Positions 1 through 7,900 of a DNA stretch of 54,569 nucleotides are shown one piece after another. Positions within the stretch are counted from its first letter, which is position 1, and each line of letters starts with the position of its first letter. Location of the stretch: assembly GCA_018238965.1 (NCBI GenBank), contig JABCSI010000002.1:1-54569 (forward strand). The letters are read 5' to 3'. Below the pieces are notes generated by a model, which made no database searches, had not been told where the DNA came from, and saw only the letters and a list, made by a program, of their open reading frames with translations. Position numbers and translations under genes: made by a program. The DNA is from Promethearchaeota archaeon (GTDB lineage Archaea > Asgardarchaeota > Lokiarchaeia > Sigyniarchaeales > Promethearchaeaceae).

Positions 1-24
1 AACAAGGAAAATAGGTGAAGAATA

Positions 25-825
25 ATGGCAAAAAAAGCAAATACAATAAAAGTTCTCGGTTTAGATGGTAAAGAAAAAGGGACCGTTGAATTGCCCTCTA
101 TTTTCTCTGTAACACCCCGATTAGATTTGATTCATAGATCCGTAGTGGCAACCGAATCTGCTCAGAAACAACCTCAAGGGCGTGATCCTTTAGCTGGCAA
201 ACGAAATACCGCTGGAAGTTGGGGTACTGGTTTTGCTGCAGCTCGAGTTCCACGTTTAACTGGTTCAGGTTATCCATCTTCTCGTAATGCAGCTTTTGCT
301 CCAGGTGTGGTAGGAGGAAGGTTGGCACATCCACCCCGTGCTGAGAAAGTAATAACTAAGAGAATCAACAAGAAAGAAAGGAAGTTAGCTCTAATATCAG
401 CAATTTCTGCAACTGATAAACGTGATTTAATTGAGAAACGTGGGCATCAAATCTCCGAAATTAAAGAATTTCCAATGGTAATTGATGATAAATTGCAAAC
501 TTTGAAGAAAACTTCTCAAGTTATGGAAGTTTTTGAGAATATTGGATTAATTCCTGATATCATTCGCGTTAAAGAGGGAAGACAAATTAGAGCCGGGAAA
601 GGAAAACGGAGAGGTCGTAAATACAGAAGAAGAACTGGACCGTTAATTGTTATCAAAGATGATTTTGGAATATTTAAAGCAGCTCGGAATATCACTGGGG
701 TTGAGGTAATTCATGTTAAGAATCTTAGCAGCAAAAAATTAGCCCCTGGTACCCATGCAGGTAGATTAGTGGTATGGACTCAATCTGCTTTTCAATCTCT
801 AAATAAATTTGAGGTGAATGAATAA
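25..825 (+). CDS. rpl4: 50S ribosomal protein L4 (uL4)
   Basis: Large-subunit ribosomal protein that binds 23S rRNA and lines the exit tunnel through its extended loop. The 266-residue product is the usual archaeal/eukaryotic length. It has the family's recognisable loop region around residues 50-105 (KRNTAGSWGTGFAAARVPR and the following GGRLAHPPR stretch) and a basic C-terminal half (GKGKRRGRKYRRRTGPL). The start is supported by an AGGTGA ribosome binding site at 13-18, seven bases upstream of ATG. The stop codon overlaps the start of uL23 by one base (TAATG), so the two are translationally coupled. L3 would be expected just upstream, outside the window. Confidence 0.97.
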   Translation: MAKKANTIKVLGLDGKEKGTVELPSIFSVTPRLDLIHRSVVATESAQKQPQGRDPLAGKRNTAGSWGTGFAAARVPRLTGSGYPSSRNAAFAPGVVGGRLAHPPRAEKVITKRINKKERKLALISAISATDKRDLIEKRGHQISEIKEFPMVIDDKLQTLKKTSQVMEVFENIGLIPDIIRVKEGRQIRAGKGKRRGRKYRRRTGPLIVIKDDFGIFKAARNITGVEVIHVKNLSSKKLAPGTHAGRLVVWTQSAFQSLNKFEVNE

Positions 826-1091
826 TGGTAGATAATTATTTTGCGATTATAAAAAAACCATTAGTTACTGAGAATACTTTTGATCTCATTGAGGATCAGA
901 ACAAATTGGTTTTTATTGTAGATAGAAGAGCAAATAAGTTCCAAATTAAAAATGCTATCGAAAAGTTATATAAAGTTCGAGTGGTAAAAGTGAATACCCT
1001 GATTAATACTGAAGGAACGAAAAAGGCTTTTATCAAGCTACATCCTGATAATTCCGCAGCAGATTTGGCTATTGAACTGGGAATATTCTAA
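825..1091 (+). CDS. rpl23: 50S ribosomal protein L23 (uL23)
   Basis: Large-subunit protein at the polypeptide exit, docking site for SRP and other nascent-chain factors. The 88-residue length and the sequence pattern (KPLVTENTFDL near the N-terminus, LYKVRVVKVNTL in the middle, a C-terminus ending IELGIF) are those of archaeal L23. GAGGTGA at 811-817, inside the end of uL4, is its ribosome binding site, and the gene overlaps uL4 by one base. In most archaea L2 follows; here a T-run and an unrelated minus-strand operon follow, so the ribosomal operon ends here. Confidence 0.97.
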   Translation: MVDNYFAIIKKPLVTENTFDLIEDQNKLVFIVDRRANKFQIKNAIEKLYKVRVVKVNTLINTEGTKKAFIKLHPDNSAADLAIELGIF

Positions 1092-1103
1092 ATATTATCC
1101 CGT

Positions 1104-1118
1104 TTTGTATTTTTTTTT
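1104..1118 (+). terminator. T-rich terminator after rpl23
   Basis: A run of nine T (1110-1118), preceded by a TTTTG stretch, starts about 13 bases after the uL23 stop. Oligo-T tracts of this kind are the usual archaeal intrinsic termination signal. No strong hairpin was seen. It lies between two converging transcription units. Confidence 0.55.
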
Positions 1119-1253
1119 CTCATTTATTTAAAAATTTTCGTAATATTACAAATCTTTATCATAACTCCCAACTGGGTTTATTCTATCGTCTCTCCATTTT
1201 CATGAGAATGATGTTTTCTTGCCAATTTTCTGCTTTCAAGAATCAATGTCCCG

Positions 1254-2762
1254 TTAAATGAAAATAACAATGTTTTTGGTGATAAAAAATATTAAGATGA
1301 AAATTTGAAAGAATATGAGATCTTCTTTTCTGAAGAAAGATAAAGTTGTTATCCGGTTGAAGGAAATAAAAACAATAATAACAAAATACGTGGAATTAAA
1401 TAGAATAACCCATAAACTTGTTGTGTTTCCTGAAAATTCAAAGAAATATGAAAAATTCCCGAAATCTGTTGAAATAGTTTTTAAAATTTCTTGAAACATA
1501 AAAATGAATGGACTTATTATCCCAATCGTAATAGAACTTACAAATTTGAACACTTTTGATTTCTTTGCCATATCGTCAGTAATGATTTGTCTTCGATTGT
1601 CAAGAGTTCTGTGTTTTTGGAAAATTTCATAAACAGATTTAAAATAATCAGCTCCTCTTTGGCTGTTTCTCTTCAATATCTGAAAAAAAGAATTGGATAA
1701 AACTCTTACAGGGCGAGTGTATTGATCAGATTGAAACAAATTAAATACTTCTTCCATGGGATTGATGGATTCATATATTTTAACTAAATCCTTCTTAGTG
1801 AAGTAGTTTAATTCATTGTTATCTAATGCTTTAATAATGGCAAACTCGGGTGAATTAAATTGAAGATGAAAGCAAAATTGTTTCAAAAAATCGATGAAAA
1901 GCTCAATTCCATATATATTTTTGGTAGATCTTTTTTGCATAATTATCGCTGGATATTCGAGTTCCCATCGAAATATCATAAATATTTGTATTAATAAGAA
2001 GATAAGTAAGAAGGTCATTTTATCCAATAATCCATTCAGATAGAATATGTTAGAGAATAGATATAGAATTGGATAAAAGAGAGTTGTAAATGTAAACAAT
2101 TGCAATTTTAAATCAAGAGATTGAAGATAATTTTCAAAATCCAAATTTAACTCCTTTTCAAATACATTCGTCCATTGGTTAATTAAATGAATATTACCCG
2201 TTTCAATAATCCTATTATATGATTTTTCAAAATTGGGCAAATAATAATGTATTTTTTTTAAAGATATGAGTATATTTCCCCCCAATAATACATCTAGAAG
2301 ACTTTCCGAAATGTTTTTCCCTATTGTAGGCATATTATGTAAAAAATCAAGGATATGGGAATATGTATTGTCATAAATACTTGATTTCTTTTGAAGAATT
2401 TCAAGATTTAATAAAAAGACACGGTAATAATCAATATTTCTTATTGTTTCTTGTTTGATTTGATATTCTATCAAATTATTTAAAAGAAATTGCAAAATTA
2501 AAACAAGAAGTGTCAATAAAATAAATATACTTAGTTTTTTTCCTGAAATTATGAAGAGAATAATGAACATAATTATTGTGGGAAATATAATTGCCAAATT
2601 ACATTTTACAATCTGGTTACGTGAAAGATGATATAAATTTTGAATTGCATCGGAATTCTTAAATATTCTCCCTCTTTTTTTACCAAAAGTATACTTTGAA
2701 TCAAATTTTTGACACAAAATTAAATAAATTCGAAAAATTACGTTCATTTTACCTTGCTGCAT
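1254..2762 (-). CDS. TadC/ArlJ-like pilus platform membrane protein (T2SS F family)
   Basis: Probable inner platform protein of a type IV filament machine, the membrane partner of the secretion ATPase encoded two genes upstream. The 502-residue product has the layout of a double T2SSF protein: paired hydrophobic segments at about 55-90 and 220-270, two cytoplasmic helical blocks (about 95-215 and 290-400) and paired segments at the C-terminus (about 410-430, 455-500). Sequence identity to known families is not obvious by eye, so the call rests on topology, length and operon position. Start could be M1 or M6; AAGGTA lies just before M6. It is the last gene of the pilus operon, 11 bp after the 142-residue gene. 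Confidence 0.7.
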   Translation of the reverse strand: MQQGKMNVIFRIYLILCQKFDSKYTFGKKRGRIFKNSDAIQNLYHLSRNQIVKCNLAIIFPTIIMFIILFIISGKKLSIFILLTLLVLILQFLLNNLIEYQIKQETIRNIDYYRVFLLNLEILQKKSSIYDNTYSHILDFLHNMPTIGKNISESLLDVLLGGNILISLKKIHYYLPNFEKSYNRIIETGNIHLINQWTNVFEKELNLDFENYLQSLDLKLQLFTFTTLFYPILYLFSNIFYLNGLLDKMTFLLIFLLIQIFMIFRWELEYPAIIMQKRSTKNIYGIELFIDFLKQFCFHLQFNSPEFAIIKALDNNELNYFTKKDLVKIYESINPMEEVFNLFQSDQYTRPVRVLSNSFFQILKRNSQRGADYFKSVYEIFQKHRTLDNRRQIITDDMAKKSKVFKFVSSITIGIISPFIFMFQEILKTISTDFGNFSYFFEFSGNTTSLWVILFNSTYFVIIVFISFNRITTLSFFRKEDLIFFQIFILIFFITKNIVIFI

Positions 2763-2773
2763 ATATTTTATCT

Positions 2774-3202
2774 TCAGAAAAATTTAATAAATCTCGAATT
2801 ATTTTCAATCCCGATATTATATCCTTGAACATAAGATTTCAAACCATAAATTTGAAAAAATTCTACTAACACAATTTCCCGATGATAATATATTGTGAAA
2901 TTTTTGTTATGACAAAAAATTGATAAAATTTGGGTGGAATTCTCAAAAAAACTAATTATTTTTCCTTGAAAGTTAAATTGGATGCTAATATTTTCAAAGC
3001 TTGAATATTCCAAAGAATGATTTGAGATTTCATTAATATTCTGTTCCAAGAAATTAATATCTTGAACAATAATGTTGTTTTCAGAACTAACTCGCTGGAA
3101 ATTTTGGATTGTAGCAAAAAATGGTGTGAATAATGGGAAAATCAACACAAACCCAATAAAACTGACCATCATTAATAGTGTTTTTTCAAGAATTTCACTC
3201 AT
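2774..3202 (-). CDS. Small pseudopilin-like membrane protein
   Basis: Not recognised as a named family. The 142-residue protein has one strongly hydrophobic helix starting almost at the N-terminus (residues 7-32), preceded by an acidic MSEILEK, and then a polar, beta-rich extracellular-type region. This is the architecture of minor pilins, TadE/F-type pseudopilins and ArlF/G proteins. It sits between the secretion ATPase and the platform protein, with gaps of 6 and 11 bp, so a structural role in the same machine is inferred. A classical class III peptidase cleavage site (G or A before a hydrophobic stretch with E at +5) is not clear. Confidence 0.55.
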   Translation of the reverse strand: MSEILEKTLLMMVSFIGFVLIFPLFTPFFATIQNFQRVSSENNIIVQDINFLEQNINEISNHSLEYSSFENISIQFNFQGKIISFFENSTQILSIFCHNKNFTIYYHREIVLVEFFQIYGLKSYVQGYNIGIENNSRFIKFF

Positions 3203-3208
3203 CTTGAG

Positions 3209-5260
3209 TTAAATTGAAATTGAATTATTTATTTCCCGATATATTTTATTGATCAAGAGTAAATCCTTTAAATCAATGGATTTCCCATCTATTTTATTGA
3301 TCTTTTTATTCAGAAAATCCTTTAAAGTAATTAGTATCTTAGAAAGGGCTTCTTCTGAAAGAGAAATTAGGCCGTTAATTTCCTGAAATAGAGGAGATGA
3401 TAATAAATTATCAATTCTAATCCAATTCTTTGAAATAGGGCAATATTTGAACAAATTATTTATTTTAATCTCTTTAGTTTCCTGATTGGCTTGTAACTGA
3501 GAAATCGAATGAACAATTCTTCGATTTCCCCATTTTTTCATGAAAATTATAACTCCCAAATCATTTAAACATGAATGCCCAACTCCATAATGTAAAACCC
3601 AGCGGTTAATTAAACCATTTATTGTCGATGCATGAGTAGTTTGTAACCCTTTTAATCCCGTGCTTAGGCAGTGGAAAAGTGCTTGAGTTTCCATTTTACT
3701 TAAAATTTCCCCCAAAATTATATAGTCGCCTGATCTATGAAGTAATTTGTAAATTTCATCTTGCTTAGAATAATCATTGAACCGTTCAGGAGATACTTTA
3801 TATTTTAGCTGATGGGAATACAGTTGAGGTAACTCTAATGTCTCAATATTTTCTTCTAGATATATTTTCCGATAAAAATTAGGGACGTAAAGGTCTAAAG
3901 CATTTAAAAATGTCGTCTTTCCTGAATTTACTTCCCCAACGATGGTAATATTCATCTTGAAAAAAAGAATCAGAAGTAAAAATGACGCCATTTCTCCATT
4001 TAGAGTCTTTAATTCAATCAAATCTTTAAGTGTAAGAACATTTTTCTTCAAATTTCTGATATCTAACCCAAAATCTTGCCAATGGGACGGAAATATATCA
4101 ACACAGAAACGTGCATGAAAATAGGGATTATTATAAACATACGTGATATTGGGTTTTTCAATGTCAAGCCGCTCTCGACTATCCAAACATAAATGAGTTT
4201 TAATCGCCTCAACCTCCTCCAGAGATAATTGAATATAGCTTTCTACTTTTCCTAGATTTTGGTGGTTAAAATATAAGAAGCCATCTTTTTTATCCAGAAA
4301 AATTTCTTCTATGTTTGGATCTTGAAGAAAAACAAAAATTTTTTCAAAATGTAACCTTTTTACGGTTACAATATCCGCAATTTTATTTCGGTCTAATTCT
4401 TGAGTTTCAGGGAAATAACCCTTAAGAATTGCATTGAATTTCTGTGAAATTAATGTTATTTTATCTGCGAGGCTATATTGGGGTACAATACCCATTGTGG
4501 ATAATTTCTGGTTTAAAAGGTTTATATAACGGTCTATTTCATTTCTAGTAATCTCATCAATGTTATAATCAAAATCTATTATATATGAACCAGAAATCTC
4601 TTTTTGAGAGATGGATATGATATATCTTCCATTGAAAATGGGATATTTTAGGATTGGAATACGTTTTTCTATATCCTTGCCTTGATTTTCTTGACACTGA
4701 ATATTTTGGAATTTGGGATAGAGAGCATCAAGTGTGTTTAAATCCCACGAAAAAAGCGCATATTTTGACTCCAAGAATTTATTGAGAGTCGATTTCTTGA
4801 GTTCGCTATTTAATTTTACAAAATATTGTAGGATCTTCTCATTTTGCTTTTTTGGAATATTCGGGCTATTTTTGAGTAGGTTTTCAAAATTAGGGAGAAT
4901 TTTGTTGATTGATTCTGAAAATAGGGTGACAGAATATGGCCGATGGAAAAACCTCATTATTGGTTCGTTTGTTTCATAATTTCTCATTTTTTTTTTAAAT
5001 TTTTGATGATGTGATTGAAAAATCATGTATAAAGAATTCAATAATTCAATAATGTGAATTTCTTCTTGTTCCAAATAGAAATTTTGGCCACATTGAATAT
5101 GATAATAATTTTTTCCTTTATTTTCCAAAAAAATTTGAAGTATATACAAGATTAGTGATTTTTTTTTGCATTTTAATGCAATTTTATCTGGAATGTCTAG
5201 TCTATACTGCATATTTGAATTTGAAAATTTAGATTGCGAAATTTTATATGACTTACTCAT
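3209..5260 (-). CDS. Type II/IV secretion system ATPase (TadA/ArlI/GspE-2 family)
   Basis: Hexameric motor ATPase that would drive filament assembly or retraction at the cytoplasmic face. The C-terminal half holds the catalytic core: Walker A GEVNSGKT at about residue 440, a Walker B/Asp-box region DYIILGEIL at about 515, and the His box TTHAST at about 545. Residues 230-420 fit the N-terminal domain of archaeal GspE/ArlI proteins. At 683 residues it is longer than a typical TadA (about 450) or ArlI (about 550); the first 200 residues, rich in Lys, Asn and Ile, are unassigned and may be a docking domain. It follows the prepilin peptidase and precedes the pseudopilin-like gene in the operon. 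Confidence 0.88.
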   Translation of the reverse strand: MSKSYKISQSKFSNSNMQYRLDIPDKIALKCKKKSLILYILQIFLENKGKNYYHIQCGQNFYLEQEEIHIIELLNSLYMIFQSHHQKFKKKMRNYETNEPIMRFFHRPYSVTLFSESINKILPNFENLLKNSPNIPKKQNEKILQYFVKLNSELKKSTLNKFLESKYALFSWDLNTLDALYPKFQNIQCQENQGKDIEKRIPILKYPIFNGRYIISISQKEISGSYIIDFDYNIDEITRNEIDRYINLLNQKLSTMGIVPQYSLADKITLISQKFNAILKGYFPETQELDRNKIADIVTVKRLHFEKIFVFLQDPNIEEIFLDKKDGFLYFNHQNLGKVESYIQLSLEEVEAIKTHLCLDSRERLDIEKPNITYVYNNPYFHARFCVDIFPSHWQDFGLDIRNLKKNVLTLKDLIELKTLNGEMASFLLLILFFKMNITIVGEVNSGKTTFLNALDLYVPNFYRKIYLEENIETLELPQLYSHQLKYKVSPERFNDYSKQDEIYKLLHRSGDYIILGEILSKMETQALFHCLSTGLKGLQTTHASTINGLINRWVLHYGVGHSCLNDLGVIIFMKKWGNRRIVHSISQLQANQETKEIKINNLFKYCPISKNWIRIDNLLSSPLFQEINGLISLSEEALSKILITLKDFLNKKINKIDGKSIDLKDLLLINKIYREINNSISI

Positions 5261-5297
5261 CGTATTATCTTTTTCTTAATTAATAATAAAAGCGAAA

Positions 5298-5738
5298 TTA
5301 AAGTGCGATTGTTAAAATAATTGATACGAACATAATTGGAGCAAGTTTAATATTCTTTTTTTGATGCGTAATTCTACCGATTAGAAAGAAAACTAACACA
5401 ATGCATGAAAAAATTAGCAGAAAAATGCGACTTTCTTGGAAAAAAAATGGAACTGTTAGAAGATATAGAATCATTTTAAGATCTCCTGAACCAATTAATC
5501 CATGATTATACACATAAATAAAAATAGTCATCCATAATAATTTTTGAAAAACAGAGCCAAAATTCAACATCTCTTGACTTTGTGTCTTAAAATACAAATA
5601 TAAAATTAAATTAACAATTAATCCCGCAAGAACTATGAAATTATTTATTTTTTGAAATATTATGTCTTCGATACTGAATATTAGAAAGAAACATGATAAA
5701 ATCACATATATAATCGGAAATGGACACTGATTAATCAT
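5298..5738 (-). CDS. Prepilin peptidase (A24 family, TadV/CpaA/ArlK-like)
   Basis: Membrane aspartic protease that cleaves class III signal peptides of pilins. The two catalytic aspartates are visible: D25 in SIEDIIFQK and D86 in the GxGD motif (GSGDLKM). The 146-residue length with four or five hydrophobic segments matches the minimal TadV/CpaA type, without the N-methyltransferase domain of bacterial PilD. Its start overlaps the upstream winged-helix gene by 8 bp, indicating coupled translation. The most likely substrate is the Flp-like pilin at 7329-7535. Confidence 0.88.
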   Translation of the reverse strand: MINQCPFPIIYVILSCFFLIFSIEDIIFQKINNFIVLAGLIVNLILYLYFKTQSQEMLNFGSVFQKLLWMTIFIYVYNHGLIGSGDLKMILYLLTVPFFFQESRIFLLIFSCIVLVFFLIGRITHQKKNIKLAPIMFVSIILTIAL

Positions 5739-6024
5739 ATTCCTCCCAAAATTCTATGAGTTTTTTGATTGCATTTGCTTTAATATTCTCGTCCTTGAAC
5801 CGATATATCTTTATCCTTCCAAAACACTTTTCTTCAATAATATTAACCTTGTTAAGAAAATTAAGATGAATTTTAACGCTGCTATGGTTAAGACCTGTTA
5901 ATTTAACGATATTGGATATATTTGTTTCATTATTGATTGCCAAGATTTTAATGATTTTTGTTCTACCTTTGGAAGCAAAAATATCTTCGATATCAATCTT
6001 TGTTTGGTTTATTGCTGTTTGCAT
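5731..6024 (-). CDS. Winged-helix (ArsR-like) transcriptional regulator
   Basis: A 97-residue DNA-binding protein with a single wHTH domain. Residues 15-80 show the expected helix pattern: a KIIKILA helix, the turn and recognition helix region TNISNIVKLTGLNHSSVKIH, then a wing with IEEKCFGRIKIYRFK. There is no metal-binding Cys pair typical of metal-sensing ArsR proteins. It lies inside the pilus operon, 9 bp downstream of the Orc1/Cdc6-like gene and overlapping the peptidase gene, so it is a candidate autoregulator of pilus expression (inference). Confidence 0.8.
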   Translation of the reverse strand: MQTAINQTKIDIEDIFASKGRTKIIKILAINNETNISNIVKLTGLNHSSVKIHLNFLNKVNIIEEKCFGRIKIYRFKDENIKANAIKKLIEFWEEYD

Positions 6025-6033
6025 GATATTGTA

Positions 6034-7251
6034 TCACATCTCAGAATTAAAATCACGAATTTTTTTCTTTAATTCATTAAAAATCGAAAGAATAGGTAAA
6101 TCAGATAATGAAATATATGATTTTCTTCCACGAATATTTTTAGAAACCGTATTTACTGAAATCAACCTATATTTTTCAAATTGTTGAATATAACTCCAAA
6201 TTTGGGTATTTTTTCTGGGATCTTGCTGAAACTTAACACATAATTGATTATAAGTCTCTTTGATCTCTAAAAATGAAATATTTTGTTCTCCCTTATTTAT
6301 TATTATTTTTAAAATTGAATAGAAGAGAACAATTTGATGGTAATTTAAGATGTCAAAAATATCTGTTTGAATGTTTGGGATAACATTTTGCAATGCAATA
6401 TCGATTTCTTCCCTGTCAACATGATTTTTTTCCCTAGTTTCTGCGATTTTTGTAGCATTCCTAATGATATTCAAACCTTTGCGTATGTCCCCTGAAGCTT
6501 CAATATTGGCTGCAATATAATTGACCAATCCAGGTGAAATTACATCTTCTTTTAATGATATCTTAATTCTCTCAGATAAAATGTTTGAAATCTGTTCTTT
6601 AGTGTATTTTTTCAGAGAAAGAATATTCCCTTGAAGAGTACTCTTCGTAGAATCATCTAAACTTCCTAATAATGCAAGATTTCGGACTATTACAATTAGT
6701 GATAGATAATTTCTCTTATTTAGACTTGATTCATTACATCTACTTAAACTATAGATCAAATTGTAATGTGATTTCTGTAGATAGTTTAATTCATCCAAAG
6801 TCAAAACAAGATATATTTTAGATTTAATTAGGAATTCCTCCAAAAAAAATGTCAATTCTTGAGGAGAGTATCCTCTATTTGGAATATTACAAACCAATTC
6901 TGAAAGAATTCGATTTAATATGTTGTAAGGCGTTTTTTCCTTCCTGCAATTTATATGGATGTAGTGTATATTCAAGTTTCTCTTTTCGGCTGATAATAGA
7001 AGCATTTTGCCAAAAGTTTTTGCAATAACTGTTTTACCAATTCCGATTTCGCCTTGAATTGAAATTTTGCGTGATATTAGAAAGGGATCTTCTAATATTT
7101 TTACAAAAATTTTAGATAACATTATCAATTCTTGTTCTCTATGCAGTAAGATTTCAGGAATATAGTTAATCTCTAAATATTCTTCATGTAAAAACAAATT
7201 TTTTGAATATAGTTGTTCTTCCAAATAATTGATACTCATTTCAAAGACCAT
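6034..7251 (-). CDS. Orc1/Cdc6-family AAA+ ATPase
   Basis: A 405-residue member of the archaeal initiator family, found within a pilus operon. Walker A is GEIGIGKT (67-74); Walker B is LVLTLDEL with D153/E154; sensor 1 region is near residue 190; sensor 2 is GDIRKGL with R257. The region after about 305 aligns with the archaeal Cdc6 winged-helix domain. The segment that in replication initiators usually reads DPRVxSSL, with the arginine finger, reads DDSTKSTL here, so the trans-acting arginine appears to be absent. No origin recognition boxes were seen beside it. It may be a true initiator or a DNA-binding regulator of the operon; family membership is firm, role is open. ATG at M5 is an alternative start. 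Confidence 0.85.
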   Translation of the reverse strand: MVFEMSINYLEEQLYSKNLFLHEEYLEINYIPEILLHREQELIMLSKIFVKILEDPFLISRKISIQGEIGIGKTVIAKTFGKMLLLSAEKRNLNIHYIHINCRKEKTPYNILNRILSELVCNIPNRGYSPQELTFFLEEFLIKSKIYLVLTLDELNYLQKSHYNLIYSLSRCNESSLNKRNYLSLIVIVRNLALLGSLDDSTKSTLQGNILSLKKYTKEQISNILSERIKISLKEDVISPGLVNYIAANIEASGDIRKGLNIIRNATKIAETREKNHVDREEIDIALQNVIPNIQTDIFDILNYHQIVLFYSILKIIINKGEQNISFLEIKETYNQLCVKFQQDPRKNTQIWSYIQQFEKYRLISVNTVSKNIRGRKSYISLSDLPILSIFNELKKKIRDFNSEM

Positions 7252-7328
7252 GTGTTAACATTTTGTGTAAAATGAAAATTGTCGGAAGGCAGATAAAGAA
7301 AAATGGTTTAATGATTTACTTGATTTTT

Positions 7329-7535
7329 TTATAATTGTGTTAAAAATCCTGAAACTTCTTGAACTTGCTGCTCTATCCAATCATATATATTGGTGACAAT
7401 TCCTATAAGCATTAGAAATAGAATTAAAGACAACGCAATGAGTAATCCGGATTCAAGCATAGATCCTCCTGATTCGTCTATCCAGAATTTTTTTATCCAT
7501 CGTCCTAGTTTTTTTCCCAATTTCATACAGATCAA
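7329..7535 (-). CDS. Flp/Tad-like type IV pilin
   Basis: Candidate major pilin, 68 residues. A basic leader (MKLGKKLGRWIKKFW) is followed by DESGGSMLESG and a 20-residue hydrophobic helix (about 31-50), then a short polar tail. This matches bacterial Flp pilins, where the processing site reads DESGATAIEYG. Cleavage after G23 would place Glu28 at position +5 of the mature protein, the conserved glutamate of type IV pilins. The mature product would be only 45 residues. A prepilin peptidase and motor ATPase are encoded downstream in the same operon. M4 is an alternative start. Confidence 0.82.
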   Translation of the reverse strand: MICMKLGKKLGRWIKKFWIDESGGSMLESGLLIALSLILFLMLIGIVTNIYDWIEQQVQEVSGFLTQL

Positions 7536-7630
7536 AGATGATATCCATAATTATATATTAAAATCACGAAATTTTAATAAAAAAGGTTCACTTTATCAAA
7601 TGTTTAGGATTTAAAGATTTACGTTGTTAT

Positions 7631-7900
7631 TTAACAATGAGGAACCTCGTTTCTTGCTCTTGACCGAGGAAATGTAAGTGGTGAAAACCGAATCTTAGAA
7701 TAGAAACGACTTTGATTAAGTCTGAATAATGATTGCAAAGCATGAATGGCACTAATCAAATTGAAACGACTAAGATCCTCGAAGAAAGGGAATAAAAAGC
7801 TAAAAATTGTCAAGAATTTGCTTTTAGTGTCCCGAAAAGTCGGATATCTTATCAAAATATTGAACAAAAAAGCGGGTATTAAATCCATAAACATTTTCAA
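7631..7900 (-). CDS. Small hypothetical protein in pilus operon
   Basis: Open frame of 89 residues, not recognised. It begins with a moderately hydrophobic stretch (MKMFMDLIPAFLFNILI) and continues rich in Phe, Arg and Ser. The start codon overlaps the stop of the PKD-protein gene by four bases (ATGA), as in coupled operon genes, which is the main support. Against it, the C-terminal RSRARNEVPHC is unlike the Lys/Asn/Ile-rich proteins around it, so it may be a chance frame in a 360-bp gap. Confidence 0.35.
   Translation of the reverse strand: MKMFMDLIPAFLFNILIRYPTFRDTKSKFLTIFSFLFPFFEDLSRFNLISAIHALQSLFRLNQSRFYSKIRFSPLTFPRSRARNEVPHC

Noticed and set aside
98-334. 78-residue frame antisense to rpl4
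   Set aside because: It lies wholly inside a firmly identified ribosomal protein gene on the other strand.
7252-7328. Replication origin beside the Orc1/Cdc6 gene
   Set aside because: I looked for origin recognition box-like repeats with a G-run in the flanks and found none.
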